NCBI RefSeq assembly: GCF_033547155.1
Contig: NZ_CP137892.1
Location: forward strand, 4,278,001-4,342,000
Direction of reading: 5' to 3'
From: Pseudomonas benzenivorans
GTDB taxonomy: Bacteria; Pseudomonadota; Gammaproteobacteria; Pseudomonadales; Pseudomonadaceae
Length of the DNA: 64,000 bases
The notes under the pieces were generated by a model. That model did not search any database. It had not been told where the DNA came from and saw nothing but the letters and a program-made list of their open reading frames with translations. Position 1 is the stretch's first letter; every line of letters starts with the position of its first letter. The translations under genes and the position numbers were made by a program. This document shows, one piece after another, positions 38,407 to 47,811 of this stretch.

Positions 38407-39405
38407 ATGTCCATTCGCCGTTTCGCCCTGGCCGCCCTCGCCAGCGCCCTGATCGCCGGCCCAGCCGCCGCCAGCCAGACCCTGCTCAACGTGTCCTACG
38501 ACCCGACCCGCGAGCTCTACACCGAGTACAACCAGGCATTCAACCGTCACTGGCAGGCCCTGGGCCACGAGGCGGTGCAGGTTCAGCAGTCCCACGGCGG
38601 CTCGGGCAAACAGGCCCGGGCGGTGATCGACGGCCTGCGGGCCGACGTGGTGACCCTGGCCCTGGCCGGCGACATCGACGAGCTCCATCGCCTCGGCAAG
38701 CTGCTGCCCGAGGACTGGCAGAGCCGCCTGCCCCAGGCCAGCACGCCCTACACCTCGACCATCGTGTTCCTAGTGCGCAAGGGTAATCCCAAGCAGATCA
38801 AGGACTGGGACGACCTGGTCAAGCCGGGCGTGGAGGTGATCACCCCCAATCCCAAGACCAGCGGCGGCGCGCGCTGGAACTTCCTCGCCGCCTGGGCCTT
38901 CGCCCAGCGTCACTACGGCAGCGAGGCGCAGGCCCAGGCCTTCGTCGAGAAGCTGTACCGGAACGTGCCGGTGCTCGACAGCGGTGCCCGCGCCTCGACC
39001 ATCACCTTCGTCAACAACCAGATCGGCGACGTGCTGCTGGCCTGGGAGAACGAGGCGCACCTGGCACTGCGGGAGCAAGGCGGCGAGCAGTTCGAGATCA
39101 TCGCCCCCTCGCTGTCGATTCTCGCCGAGCCGCCGGTGGCGGTGGTCGACAAGAACGTCGAGCGCAAGGGCAACCGCGAAGTCGCCGAGGCCTACCTGAA
39201 CTACCTGTACAGCGCCGAAGGCCAGCGCATCGCCGCGAAGCACTTCTACCGCCCGCGTGACCCGGCGGTGGCCGCCGAGTTCGCCAGGCAGTTCGCCGAC
39301 CTCGAGCTGGTCACGGTCGAGGGCGAGTTCGGCGGCTGGAAGCGCGCGCAGCCGAAGTTCTTCAACGACGGCGGGGTGTTCGACCAGATCTACCAGGTGC
39401 AGTGA
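38407..39405 (+). CDS. sbp: Sulfate ABC transporter, periplasmic sulfate-binding protein
   Basis: 332 residues with a signal peptide (about 1-23, ending PAAA) and the sulfate-pocket motifs [42 protein letters not shown] and [12 protein letters not shown]. It captures sulfate (or thiosulfate) for the CysTWA permease. AGGAG lies just before the ATG. The gene order sbp-cysT-cysW-cysA matches P. aeruginosa PA0283-PA0280. Expression is probably CysB-dependent; this is inferred from the family. Confidence 0.95.
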   Translation: MSIRRFALAALASALIAGPAAASQTLLNVSYDPTRELYTEYNQAFNRHWQALGHEAVQVQQSHGGSGKQARAVIDGLRADVVTLALAGDIDELHRLGKLLPEDWQSRLPQASTPYTSTIVFLVRKGNPKQIKDWDDLVKPGVEVITPNPKTSGGARWNFLAAWAFAQRHYGSEAQAQAFVEKLYRNVPVLDSGARASTITFVNNQIGDVLLAWENEAHLALREQGGEQFEIIAPSLSILAEPPVAVVDKNVERKGNREVAEAYLNYLYSAEGQRIAAKHFYRPRDPAVAAEFARQFADLELVTVEGEFGGWKRAQPKFFNDGGVFDQIYQVQ

Positions 39406-39423
39406 ACTCACTGAGCAAACCGA

Positions 39424-39490
39424 GGCTGGGTGCAGGCGCGTAGCGCCTATACCCACCGCAACAGAGCGGTGCGCGCGGCGCACCCTACCC
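39424..39490. repeat. Intergenic repeat element between sbp and cysT
   Basis: Reading on the minus strand, this is GGTAGGGTGCGCC, then GGTGGGTATAGGCGC...GCGCC...ACCCAGC, the same layout as the element at 1301-1346. Two palindromic units lie side by side. It separates the abundant binding-protein message from the permease messages and could form a processing or attenuation hairpin. That role is a guess. Confidence 0.45.
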
Positions 39491-39513
39491 TGACTCACCT
39501 GAAGGCATTCGCC

Positions 39514-40332
39514 ATGCACCGCCGCACTTCCCCCGTGATTCCCGGCTTCGGCCTGACCCTGGGCTACACCCTGGTGTACCTCAGCCTGCTGGTGCTGATT
39601 CCCCTGGCCGCGCTGTTCCTGCATGCCGCCCAGCTGAGCTGGGGCGAGTTCTGGGCCATAGTCACCGCCCCCCGGGTGCTGGCCGCGCTCAAACTCAGTT
39701 TCGCCACCGCCCTGGGCGCCGCCCTGCTCAACGGCGTGATCGGCGCCCTGCTGGCCTGGGTGCTGGTGCGCTACCGCTTCGCCGGGCGCAAGCTGATCGA
39801 GGCGATGATCGACCTGCCCTTCGCCCTGCCCACCGCGGTGGCCGGCATCGCCCTGACCGCGCTGTACGCGCCGAACGGGCCGATCGGCCAGTGGGCTGCC
39901 GAGCTGGGCCTGAAGATCGCCTACACGCCGCTGGGCATCACCCTGGCGCTGACCTTCGTCACCCTGCCGTTCGTGGTGCGCACCCTGCAGCCGGTGCTGG
40001 CCGACATCCCCCGCGAGGTCGAGGAGGCCGCCGCCTGCCTCGGCGCCCGGCCGCTGCAGGTGCTGCGCCACGTGCTGCTGCCGGCCCTGCTGCCGGCCTG
40101 GCTGACCGGCTTCTCCCTGGCCCTGGCACGCGGCGTCGGCGAGTACGGCTCGGTGATCTTCATCGCCGGCAACATGCCGGGCAAGACCGAGATCCTGCCG
40201 CTGCTGATCATGGTCAAGCTCGACCAGTACGACTACACCGGCGCCACCGCCATCGGCGTGCAGATGCTGCTGGTCTCCTTCATCCTGCTGCTGGCGATCA
40301 ATCTGCTGCAGCGTCGTCTGGCCCGCGCCTGA
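39514..40332 (+). CDS. cysT: Sulfate ABC transporter permease CysT
   Basis: 272 residues, six membrane helices, with the permease EAA loop [27 protein letters not shown] near residues 170-196. The ATG at 39514 is chosen because homologues start with [13 protein letters not shown] and the upstream in-frame part derives from the intergenic repeat. It pairs with CysW to form the sulfate/thiosulfate channel. Confidence 0.94.
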   Translation: MHRRTSPVIPGFGLTLGYTLVYLSLLVLIPLAALFLHAAQLSWGEFWAIVTAPRVLAALKLSFATALGAALLNGVIGALLAWVLVRYRFAGRKLIEAMIDLPFALPTAVAGIALTALYAPNGPIGQWAAELGLKIAYTPLGITLALTFVTLPFVVRTLQPVLADIPREVEEAAACLGARPLQVLRHVLLPALLPAWLTGFSLALARGVGEYGSVIFIAGNMPGKTEILPLLIMVKLDQYDYTGATAIGVQMLLVSFILLLAINLLQRRLARA

Positions 40333-40342
40333 GGAAGCCAAG

Positions 40343-41212
40343 ATGTCCACTGCCACCCTGATCCTCGCGCCGGCCAGTGCCGCGCGCCGCGACCCGGCCT
40401 GGGGCCGCCGCCTGCTGATCGGCGCCGCCTGGCTGGTGTTCGCCCTGTTCCTCCTGCTGCCGCTGCTGGTGGTGCTGAGCGAGGCGCTCAAGCAGGGCCT
40501 GGGGCCCTTCTTCAGCGCGGTGCTGGAGCCCGACGCCCTGGCCGCCCTGCGCCTGACCCTGCTCGCCGTGGGCATCGCCGTGCCGCTCAACCTGGTGTTC
40601 GGCGTGGCCGCCGCCTGGTGCGTGAGCAAGTACCAGTTCCGCGGCAAGAGCCTGCTGGTGACCCTGATCGACCTGCCGTTCTCGGTCTCGCCGGTGCTCG
40701 CCGGGCTGATCTACGTGCTGCTGTTCGGCGCCCACGGCTGGTTCGGCGACTGGCTGGCCGAACACGACATCCAGATCATCTTCGCCCTGCCCGGCATCGT
40801 CCTGGCGACCATCTTCGTCACCCTGCCCTTCGTCGCCCGCGAGCTGATCCCGCTGATGCAGGAGCAGGGCACCCAGGAGGAGGAGGCGGCGCGCCTGCTC
40901 GGCGCCAGCGGCTGGCAGATGTTCTGCCACGTGACCCTGCCGAACATCCGCTGGGGCCTGATCTACGGCGTGGTGCTCTGTACCGCCCGGGCCATGGGCG
41001 AGTTCGGCGCGGTGTCGGTGGTCTCCGGGCATATCCGTGGCTACACCAACACCCTGCCGCTGCACGTCGAGATTCTCTACAACGAATACAACCATGTCGC
41101 CGCCTTCGGCGTCGCCAGCCTGCTGCTCGCGCTGGCCCTGCTGATCCTGCTGCTCAAGCAGTGGAGCGAATCGCGCCTCGAGCGCCAGCAATCCCGTACC
41201 GGCGAGGAATAA
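40343..41212 (+). CDS. cysW: Sulfate ABC transporter permease CysW
   Basis: 289 residues with six hydrophobic segments and the EAA loop [27 protein letters not shown] near residues 175-201. GAGGAA precedes the ATG, 10 bases after cysT. It is the second subunit of the heterodimeric sulfate channel. Confidence 0.94.
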   Translation: MSTATLILAPASAARRDPAWGRRLLIGAAWLVFALFLLLPLLVVLSEALKQGLGPFFSAVLEPDALAALRLTLLAVGIAVPLNLVFGVAAAWCVSKYQFRGKSLLVTLIDLPFSVSPVLAGLIYVLLFGAHGWFGDWLAEHDIQIIFALPGIVLATIFVTLPFVARELIPLMQEQGTQEEEAARLLGASGWQMFCHVTLPNIRWGLIYGVVLCTARAMGEFGAVSVVSGHIRGYTNTLPLHVEILYNEYNHVAAFGVASLLLALALLILLLKQWSESRLERQQSRTGEE

Positions 41213-41215
41213 GCC

Positions 41216-42205
41216 ATGAGCATCGAAGTCAGCCACATCAACAAGCGCTTCGGCGCCTTCCAGGCCCTCAGCGACATCAACCTGGACATCCGCAGCGGCG
41301 AGCTGGTGGCCCTGCTCGGCCCCTCCGGCTGCGGCAAGACCAGCCTGCTGCGCATCATCGCCGGCCTGGAGACCCCGGACAGCGGCCGCATCGCCTTCCA
41401 CGGCGAAGACGTCGGCGCCCGCGATGTGCGCGAGCGCAACGTCGGCTTCGTGTTCCAGCACTACGCGCTGTTCCGCCACATGACGGTATTCGACAACGTC
41501 GCCTTCGGCCTGCGCATGAAGCCGAAGAAGCAGCGCCCGGGCGAGGCGCAGATCGCCCAGCGGGTCCACGAGCTGCTCGAGCTGGTGCAGCTGGACTGGC
41601 TGGCCGAGCGCTACCCCGAGCAGCTGTCCGGCGGCCAGCGCCAACGCATCGCCCTGGCCCGCGCCCTGGCGGTGGAGCCCAAGGTGCTGCTGCTCGACGA
41701 GCCGTTCGGCGCCCTCGACGCCAAGGTGCGCAAGGAACTGCGCCGCGCTCTGGCGCGCCTGCACGAGCAGGTGCACCTGACCAGCGTGTTCGTCACCCAC
41801 GACCAGGAGGAGGCGATGGAGGTGGCCGACCGCATCGTGGTGATGAACAAGGGCGTGGTCGAGCAGATCGGCACCCCGGCCGAGGTCTACCAGCAGCCGG
41901 CCAGCGACTTCGTCTACCAATTCCTCGGCGACGCCAACCGTCTGCTGCTCTCCGGCGACCAGCCACTGCTGTTCCGCCCCCACGAGATCTCGCTGTCGCA
42001 GCAGGCCGAGGCCGGCCACCTGGCGGCCGAGGTGCGCGACATCCGCCCGCTCGGCGCCATCACCCGGGTGACCCTGAGGGTCGCCAGCCAGGCCGAACCG
42101 ATCGAGGCGGAAGTGGCCAGGGACCACGCCAGCCTGCAGCGGCTGGTGCGGGGCGCCACCCTGTACTTCCAGCCGCGCATCGCCCAGGCGTCGGCCCTCG
42201 GCTGA
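41216..42205 (+). CDS. cysA: Sulfate ABC transporter ATP-binding protein
   Basis: 329 residues: Walker [10 protein letters not shown] (about 36-44), Q-loop VFQHYALF, signature [15 protein letters not shown], Walker [13 protein letters not shown]-loop FVTHDQEEA, and a C-terminal TOBE-like region. It powers sulfate import by the CysTW channel and starts 3 bases after cysW. Confidence 0.95.
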   Translation: MSIEVSHINKRFGAFQALSDINLDIRSGELVALLGPSGCGKTSLLRIIAGLETPDSGRIAFHGEDVGARDVRERNVGFVFQHYALFRHMTVFDNVAFGLRMKPKKQRPGEAQIAQRVHELLELVQLDWLAERYPEQLSGGQRQRIALARALAVEPKVLLLDEPFGALDAKVRKELRRALARLHEQVHLTSVFVTHDQEEAMEVADRIVVMNKGVVEQIGTPAEVYQQPASDFVYQFLGDANRLLLSGDQPLLFRPHEISLSQQAEAGHLAAEVRDIRPLGAITRVTLRVASQAEPIEAEVARDHASLQRLVRGATLYFQPRIAQASALG

Positions 42206-42410
42206 GGCCGCCGGGCCGCGACGCCAGCGCACCCGCCGAACGGCCGGGCCAACCGCAAGGGGGCCTGGCCGCGTGGCTGGGCGGCGTCTTTCCGACGAAA
42301 TCACTCTTTCGGGTCATGCCCATAGCCAGCCCTGGCGGTACTCTTGCGAACGGGGCCTGCCACGGCCCCCAGTTCCGCACTGCTCACAACAACAACAAGG
42401 AGCACCCCGG

Positions 42411-43157
42411 ATGCGCTTCGAGTCGCTACTCAGACCGCTATTGCTCTGGACGCTTGGCGTCCTCGTCAGCCTGCCACCACTGGCCGTCGCCGAGGCGGCG
42501 AGCCCCCAGGTCCAGGCCCAGGCCTATGCCAGCCGCGCCACCAGCAGCCTGCTGCTGCTGCGCGGCGAGGGCTTCCAGAACAGCCACCGGCAACGCCTGG
42601 AGAACGACATCCAGACCCTCGCCGCCGCCGTGCAGAGCCTGCCGCAGAGCAGCGACGCCCTGCGCGCCAGCCACCTGGAGCTTGTTACCCAGCTGCGCCG
42701 CGGCGTTTCCTTTGGCCCCAGCGAGGACAACGTGCCCTGGGGCTATCCCCAGGAGCTGGCCAAGGCGCTGCGCGAGTTCCTGCATGCCGCGCGCCAGCTA
42801 GCGCACGCCGGTGACAGCGAGCTGTCGGCCAAGGTCGAGTACCTCGCCGTGCAGTACCTCAGCCGTTCCTACATCGGCAGCTTCGAGATCGCCCGCGAGC
42901 AGCCGGACACCTACCTCGGCCAGGACGAACGCCTGCTGGTGCCGGCGGTCGACCAGGAGCTGGCGACGCTGGATGCCAAGGCCGATCCGGCCCTGACCAA
43001 GCTCAGGGTGCGCTGGGAATACCTCAAGGCCGCCCTGAGCGACATGAACAGCAAGAGCAACACCCTGCAGAGTGTGTCCGGTCGACCCTTCGCACCCATC
43101 ACCGTGGACCGCCACAGCCGCGCCCTGACCCAGCAGTGGATGGCGCAGAGCCGCTGA
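42411..43157 (+). CDS. Secreted protein of unknown function
   Basis: 248 residues with a signal peptide (about 1-28), then a mainly helical, charged mature part without cysteines or a known motif. The ATG at 42411 has AAGGAG well spaced upstream; a longer open frame starting at 42273 lacks a ribosome site and would hide the signal peptide. It lies 205 bases after cysA in the same direction. I do not recognise the family; a periplasmic helical protein is all that can be said. Confidence 0.65.
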   Translation: MRFESLLRPLLLWTLGVLVSLPPLAVAEAASPQVQAQAYASRATSSLLLLRGEGFQNSHRQRLENDIQTLAAAVQSLPQSSDALRASHLELVTQLRRGVSFGPSEDNVPWGYPQELAKALREFLHAARQLAHAGDSELSAKVEYLAVQYLSRSYIGSFEIAREQPDTYLGQDERLLVPAVDQELATLDAKADPALTKLRVRWEYLKAALSDMNSKSNTLQSVSGRPFAPITVDRHSRALTQQWMAQSR

Positions 43158-43187
43158 AGCACGCCGCCGGATCAGAAGTGGTGAATG

Positions 43188-43207
43188 CCCCGTCTTCGTG
43201 GACGGGG
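43188..43207 (+). terminator. Possible terminator hairpin
   Basis: CCCCGTC and GACGGGG form a 7-base stem with a 6-base loop 31 bases after the stop of the secreted-protein gene. There is no T-run. It may end that transcript before the convergent AraC gene. Confidence 0.4.
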
Positions 43208-43342
43208 ACGGCCAAGGAGCCGTGCCGCGAGGCGTGGACTCGCCCCCGCCGGATCGGGGTATGAGCAACGGCGATGAATACCTGCACACCACCCGTTTAT
43301 GCGCACACGGCGCCCTCGACCCATCCCAAGGCATCACGGGGC

Positions 43343-44191
43343 CTAGACTGGAGAGCATCCCGCACGAAAACTGCCCGGGGTGATCCCGACCACCTTCTTG
43401 AACGCCCGAGTCATATGGCTCTGGTCGAAGAAGCCACAAGCGAGGGCGGCATCGGCAATGCTCACACCGGCACGCAGCAGGCGCTGAACCTGGGCAACCC
43501 TGATCTGGATCAGGTAACTGTGGGGCGATACACCCAGGCTCTTCTTGAACACCCGGATCAGATACAGCGGCTCCAGGCCCACCATATCGGCCAGTAGCGC
43601 CAGGGAAATCGGCGCGTCGAAGTCGTCTTCGAGCCTGCGCCGCACGCTCCGCACCGCCTGTTTCTCGAACGCAGCGACCGGTGAGTGGCTCGCACCTTTG
43701 CACTCGAAGAGCTGGCTCACCAACTCAAGCAAAAGGTTTTCCCGCTCCAGGCCACACTGGGACGACTCGATGACCTGGTGATGGCGCACAAAGGTATCGG
43801 CGAGCGCCGGCAACTGCTCGAAGGCCTCCCTGAATAAATGGATGTGATCACCGGCCTGACTCGGCCTCAGTATCCGGTTGAGCCACTGCGGGTCCAGATA
43901 CAACATGCGGTACATCCAGCCCCGCTCATGAGCGGGCAAGCCATCGTGGATCTCCCCCGGACTGATGGTCACCACGGTGCCCGCCCCGCCCAAGCAATAG
44001 CGACCACGGTAGTACAGGCGCTCCACGCCGCCGGTGATGACCCCAACGGCGTAGCGGTCATGGGAATGGCGCCCGAACGTATGGTAGCTAAAGCGCGCCG
44101 AGAGCAGCTCGCAATCGCCCTCGGGTATTCGCCTGAACCTGATGAAGCCGCTGTCCAGAGCGGCTCGCTTCTTGCCTTGCTGTGCGTCCAT
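43343..44191 (-). CDS. AraC-family transcriptional regulator
   Basis: 282 residues: an N-terminal AraC-type cupin (about 25-165; HSHDRYAVGVITGGVERLYYRGR, then SPGEIHDGLP) and two C-terminal helix-turn-helix motifs (about 185-280; ISLALLADMVGLEPLYLIRVFKKSLGVSPHSYLIQIRVAQVQRLL, CGFFDQSHMTRAFKKVVGITPG). It is divergent from the GST gene with an 81-base shared promoter region and so may control the GST and EamA genes. The inducer is unknown. Confidence 0.88.
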   Translation of the reverse strand: MDAQQGKKRAALDSGFIRFRRIPEGDCELLSARFSYHTFGRHSHDRYAVGVITGGVERLYYRGRYCLGGAGTVVTISPGEIHDGLPAHERGWMYRMLYLDPQWLNRILRPSQAGDHIHLFREAFEQLPALADTFVRHHQVIESSQCGLERENLLLELVSQLFECKGASHSPVAAFEKQAVRSVRRRLEDDFDAPISLALLADMVGLEPLYLIRVFKKSLGVSPHSYLIQIRVAQVQRLLRAGVSIADAALACGFFDQSHMTRAFKKVVGITPGSFRAGCSPV

Positions 44192-44272
44192 GCTTGTCCA
44201 GTTTTTTACAATACGCCGCGAGAACGGCCGCCTACTTTAGCGCTTCATTCACAACCTGAGCGAGTAAGTGCG

Positions 44273-44896
44273 ATGTCCGTGAAGTTGGTAATTGGCGATT
44301 TCGGCAAGTCTTCCTGGTCGTTCCGTGCCTGGCTGGCACTCGTGAGCGCAGATGTGTCGTTCCAAACCTTGCAGATCCGGCTCGGGCAACCGGACACCCA
44401 CCAGCGCATCCTCGCGCACTCACCCTCGGGCAAAGTCCCCGCCTTGCTGGTCGACGACATCGTCATCCACGACAGCCTGGCCATCTGCGAATACATCGCC
44501 GAAACCCACCCTCACGCCCAACTCTGGCCCGAGGACACTCGCCTACGCGCCAAAGCCCGCGCCGCAGCAGCGGAGATGCACTCCGGTTTCACCCATCTAC
44601 GCACGCAGATGTCGTTCGGACTGAACACCGGGGACCAAGTCGATGAGCTGCAAGAGCAGACCCGGGAAGAGATCCAACGCATCTTCGCGATCTGGAGCGA
44701 CCTGCTCGCGGCAAGCCAATCGCCCACATTCCTCTGCGGCAACTTCGGCATCGTCGATGCCATGTTCGTGCCCGTGGTATTTCGCTTCCGTCGCTACGGC
44801 ATCGAAATCCCGCCTCATCTGCAGACCTATGTCGACAACGTACTGGCCCACCCCGCCGTCCAGCAGTGGCTGAAACTGGCCAGTCGGCAGGTCTGA
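44273..44896 (+). CDS. Glutathione S-transferase family protein
   Basis: 207 residues with an N-terminal thioredoxin-like domain (LVIGDFGKSSWSFRAWLAL; SPSGKVPALLVDD; IHDSLAICEYIAE, the GSH-binding ES/DS motif) and a helical C-terminal domain. It probably conjugates or reduces electrophiles with glutathione. The ATG at 44273 is chosen at the family start; the longer open frame overlaps the AraC gene and its promoter. The gene is divergent from the AraC regulator. Confidence 0.88.
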   Translation: MSVKLVIGDFGKSSWSFRAWLALVSADVSFQTLQIRLGQPDTHQRILAHSPSGKVPALLVDDIVIHDSLAICEYIAETHPHAQLWPEDTRLRAKARAAAAEMHSGFTHLRTQMSFGLNTGDQVDELQEQTREEIQRIFAIWSDLLAASQSPTFLCGNFGIVDAMFVPVVFRFRRYGIEIPPHLQTYVDNVLAHPAVQQWLKLASRQV

Positions 44897-45195
44897 GCCT
44901 CGCTTGCCAAGCAACGAGCCAGGTCGCGAGAACACATCGAGCCTTCTGCTGGATCGACAGCCTAATCCGCTCAGGGCGGGGCTCGATGTCACCACTGGCG
45001 ACGGGCTGCTGCGTCTGCGCCGGCTGATCCGCGAGTACGGCATCCTGCCGATGCAGCGACGACATCCGGGCAGGCTGTGGCCGTGCCGGCACCTTCGACC
45101 AGAGGCCCATGCAAACTGGGCCAGACCGCATCTTCGATGCCATGGCTCAGATCCTAGGCAAGGCATCTGAGGCCCGCGAAAACAGGGAGTCATCA
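44897..45195. other. 299-base gap between GST and EamA genes, no gene recognised
   Basis: Short open frames exist on both strands, but none has a ribosome site or a family-like protein. The stretch may hold debris of a lost gene and the EamA promoter. Nothing firm is seen. Confidence 0.4.
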
Positions 45196-46116
45196 ATGCC
45201 GTCGCCTATGTCGACTAACAGCAACCGAGCGATCCTTGAACTGACCATCGGTGGGCTGATGCTCAGTCTTTCGGCCTTGGCCGTCGCCTTTGCCCAGATC
45301 GGGGCCGGTGGCGCCGGTTTCTACCGGATGTTGTTCGCCTCGGTCCTGTTCTTGCTGCTGCTCAAACTGCGCCGCACTCCGGTCATGCTCAAGGGCCTCA
45401 AGGCCCAGTTGTATACCGCGCTTGCCGGCGTGTTCCTGGCCATCGACCTGGCGCTCTGGCACCAGAGCATTTACATCGTAGGCCCCGGCATCGGCTCGAT
45501 CCTGACCAACTGTCAGGTGTTCTTCATGACCTTCCTGGGGTTCTATCTGCTCAAGGAAAGACCATCAGTGTATTTCCTCATCTCGATCAGCCTGGCCTTC
45601 ATTGGGCTGTACCTGTTGCTAATGCCGGAGATGAGCGATGCCATCGGGGTCAAAGGGGTGGTGTACGGGGTACTCTCGGGGCTGGCCTATGCCATCTGTG
45701 TGTACTTCCTCAAGGTCAACGCCCAGTTGCCGAACGGAGGTGGCGACAAGATCGCCCAGATGCTCAACCTGAGCCTGTGGGCGGCGCTGGTACTGCTCGG
45801 CTACGCCTTGGCCAACGACGAAAGCCTGGCCATCAACGATGGTCAGACCTTCCTGATGCTGGTGATCTATGGGGTGCTGGTGCAATTCGTCGGCTGGCTG
45901 CTGGTCAACCGCTCGATCGGCACCATCAGCCTGGGACTGGCCGGGCTGATCCTGCTGCTGGAGCCAATAATCACTTATTTCATCGATATCGCCTGGCTCG
46001 GCAAGGCCAACTCGACCTTGCAGATCTGTGGCGCCCTGCTGAGCATCCTGGCGGTGTATATCGGCTCGCTCAAGCCACCGGAAAAGACGAACCCGGCACT
46101 GCTCGAAACGACCTGA
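45196..46116 (+). CDS. EamA/DMT-family membrane exporter
   Basis: 306 residues with about ten membrane helices in two EamA repeats (repeat 1 about 15-145, repeat 2 about 160-295) and the inner-repeat motif near ILTNCQVFFMTFLGFYLLKERPS. Members export amino acids, metabolites or toxic compounds. AGGGAG lies 8 bases before the chosen ATG. It follows the GST gene, and an AraC regulator is divergent from both, a common arrangement for inducible efflux. Confidence 0.85.
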   Translation: MPSPMSTNSNRAILELTIGGLMLSLSALAVAFAQIGAGGAGFYRMLFASVLFLLLLKLRRTPVMLKGLKAQLYTALAGVFLAIDLALWHQSIYIVGPGIGSILTNCQVFFMTFLGFYLLKERPSVYFLISISLAFIGLYLLLMPEMSDAIGVKGVVYGVLSGLAYAICVYFLKVNAQLPNGGGDKIAQMLNLSLWAALVLLGYALANDESLAINDGQTFLMLVIYGVLVQFVGWLLVNRSIGTISLGLAGLILLLEPIITYFIDIAWLGKANSTLQICGALLSILAVYIGSLKPPEKTNPALLETT

Positions 46117-46256
46117 AGAGCGCCTCGACCACCGCCCAAGATGACCTTTGGTATTGACCCAGTGATACCGAAGGCCAAGTGGCCAGGCGGCAGCGCCTCA
46201 CGACTCAGGGCGAGTGGCTTGGCGTAGGTACGCCTCGTAGCGATGACGCCCTGTAG

Positions 46257-46421
46257 CGACCCGCGCGACCAAGCGAGCGGCTCGATCTATTCACGCTGCA
46301 AGCGAATGCCGACGGTCTGGTCGTGCCGGCCAAGCGCCGGGGACGCACCCATGCCTGGAGTGAGTGCGCCCAGAGGCTGCTCATGCATCACGACCGACTG
46401 ACGCAGATCGCCGAAGCCTAG
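46257..46421 (+). pseudogene. Possible C-terminal gene remnant (54 residues)
   Basis: The 306-base gap after the EamA gene contains an open frame that begins right after a TAG, has no start codon of its own near the front, and ends in TAG at 46419-46421. Its peptide (SERLDLFTLQANADG, AKRRGRTHAWSECAQRLLMHHD, LTQIAEA) has a natural protein composition, as though it were the end of a decayed gene. I do not recognise the parent. The rest of the gap, 46117-46256, shows nothing. Confidence 0.3.
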
Positions 46422-46422
46422 G

Positions 46423-46947
46423 TCAGGCCCCGCTCGGCCCCGTCCGGATACGGGTCGGCCCGGCGCGCTCGACCACCGCCCGCTCCAGTTCGCGGCGCAG
46501 GCCGAGGAGGAAGGCCGCCTCGGCCACCACGAACAGCGGCCCGATCGCCAGCCCCATGAGGTCGTCGACGAAGGCCGGCTTGCGCCCCTCGTAATGGTGG
46601 CCGACGAACTGAATGACCCAGCCGACCACGAACAGCCCCAGGCCCGCGCTCAGCCACAGCGCCGTGCCCTGGGCCGCCAGCGCCATGCCGGCCCACAGGC
46701 ACAGCCCCAGCAGGGCGGCCATCAGCAGGCCGAAACGCAGGTCCAGGCGCAGGTAGAAGGCCGCGGCCAGCAGCGCCGCCAGGGTCGCCGGCGACAACCA
46801 CAGGCCGGCCAACGCCAGGCCCGGCCGCGACAGCAGCACCGCGACCGCGAGGACGATCAGCGGGATGCCGATGAAGTGGCTGGCGATATTGCGCCGGTCG
46901 CGGTGGTAGGCGGCGTACTGGCTCAGGTATTCGACCAGGGTCTTCAT
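46423..46947 (-). CDS. Mpo1-like (DUF962) membrane protein
   Basis: 174 residues with four hydrophobic segments and the conserved His motifs YHRDRRNIASHFIGIP near residue 15 and QFVGHHYEGRKPA near 113. Yeast Mpo1 is an iron-dependent dioxygenase that alpha-oxidises 2-hydroxy fatty acids; the His residues are the presumed metal ligands. The bacterial substrate is not known. It is divergent from the Crp/Fnr gene. Confidence 0.82.
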   Translation of the reverse strand: MKTLVEYLSQYAAYHRDRRNIASHFIGIPLIVLAVAVLLSRPGLALAGLWLSPATLAALLAAAFYLRLDLRFGLLMAALLGLCLWAGMALAAQGTALWLSAGLGLFVVGWVIQFVGHHYEGRKPAFVDDLMGLAIGPLFVVAEAAFLLGLRRELERAVVERAGPTRIRTGPSGA

Positions 46948-47041
46948 CGGGCTTGTCCTCGTGGCGGGCGGGTCGGATGATGATGGTCCCGGCCCACCGC
47001 GTCCCTCTGTCGGCTAGCCGACAAATCAACGGAGATCGCCG

Positions 47042-47719
47042 ATGAACGATGCCCAGCGCGCCCGCCTGCGGGGCGGCCACTGGTTCGCCGCCCTGCCCGA
47101 GGCCCTGCAGCAGGCCCTGCTGGCCGCCGCCCGGGAGCAGCGCCTGGAGGCCGGGCAGCGCCTGTTCCGCCGCGGAGACCCGCCCAGCGGGCTGTACGCG
47201 GTGCTGGAAGGGGCCATGCGCGTCGGCGCGGTCAGCCCCGACGGCAAGGAGGCGCTGCTGACCCTGATCGAGCCGCCCTACTGGTTCGGCGAGATCTCCC
47301 TGTTCGACGGCCAGCCGCGTACCCACGACGCCTTCGCCGAGTGCCCCAGCACCCTGTTGCTGGTGCCCCAGGCCGAGCTGCTGGCCCTGCTCGAACGCGA
47401 GCCGCGCTACTGGCGCGACTTCGCCCTGCTGATGAGCCAGAAGCTGCGCCTGGCGTTTATCGCCCTGGAGGAGATGAGCCTGCTGCCGGCCGCGCCGCGC
47501 CTGGCCCGACGCCTGCTGCTGATCGCCGAGAATTACGGCGAGGGCGAGCCACGTCGGGTCATCCACCTGGCCCAGGAGCAGCTGGCCCTGATGCTGGCGA
47601 TCTCGCGGCAGACCACCAACCAGATCCTCAAGGAGCTGGAGGCCCAGGGCATCCTGCGCCTGAGCTACGGCGAGATCGAGCTGCTCGACCTGCCGCGCCT
47701 GCGCCAGGCGGCGCGCTGA
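47042..47719 (+). CDS. Crp/Fnr-family transcriptional regulator
   Basis: 225 residues: a cyclic-nucleotide-binding-type beta barrel (about 12-130; GLYAVLEGAMRVGAVSPDGKE, PPYWFGEISLFDGQPRTHDAFAE) and a winged helix (about 150-220; LAQEQLALMLAISRQTTNQILKELEAQGILRL). The N-terminal cysteine cluster of Fnr is absent, so it is not an iron-sulfur oxygen sensor. GGAGA precedes the ATG. The effector is unknown. Confidence 0.88.
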   Translation: MNDAQRARLRGGHWFAALPEALQQALLAAAREQRLEAGQRLFRRGDPPSGLYAVLEGAMRVGAVSPDGKEALLTLIEPPYWFGEISLFDGQPRTHDAFAECPSTLLLVPQAELLALLEREPRYWRDFALLMSQKLRLAFIALEEMSLLPAAPRLARRLLLIAENYGEGEPRRVIHLAQEQLALMLAISRQTTNQILKELEAQGILRLSYGEIELLDLPRLRQAAR

Positions 47720-47811
47720 GCCGCGGGCGCTGCCACAAGCGGAAACAATGCCGGAGCGAACGCCCGCCCCGGGCCATGGTCTATCCCCATTCCCCCAGGA
47801 GCCCCAGCCCG

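Noticed and set aside
42273..42410. Longer start for the secreted protein of unknown function
   Set aside because: It has no ribosome site and would bury the signal peptide; the ATG at 42411 has AAGGAG upstream.
43188..43207. Hairpin considered as an integron attachment site
   Set aside because: There is no integrase, no cassette array and no conserved attC core; a simple terminator-like stem explains it.
44904..45170. Short open frames between the GST and EamA genes
   Set aside because: Composition is not protein-like and no start context is seen; at most it is gene debris.
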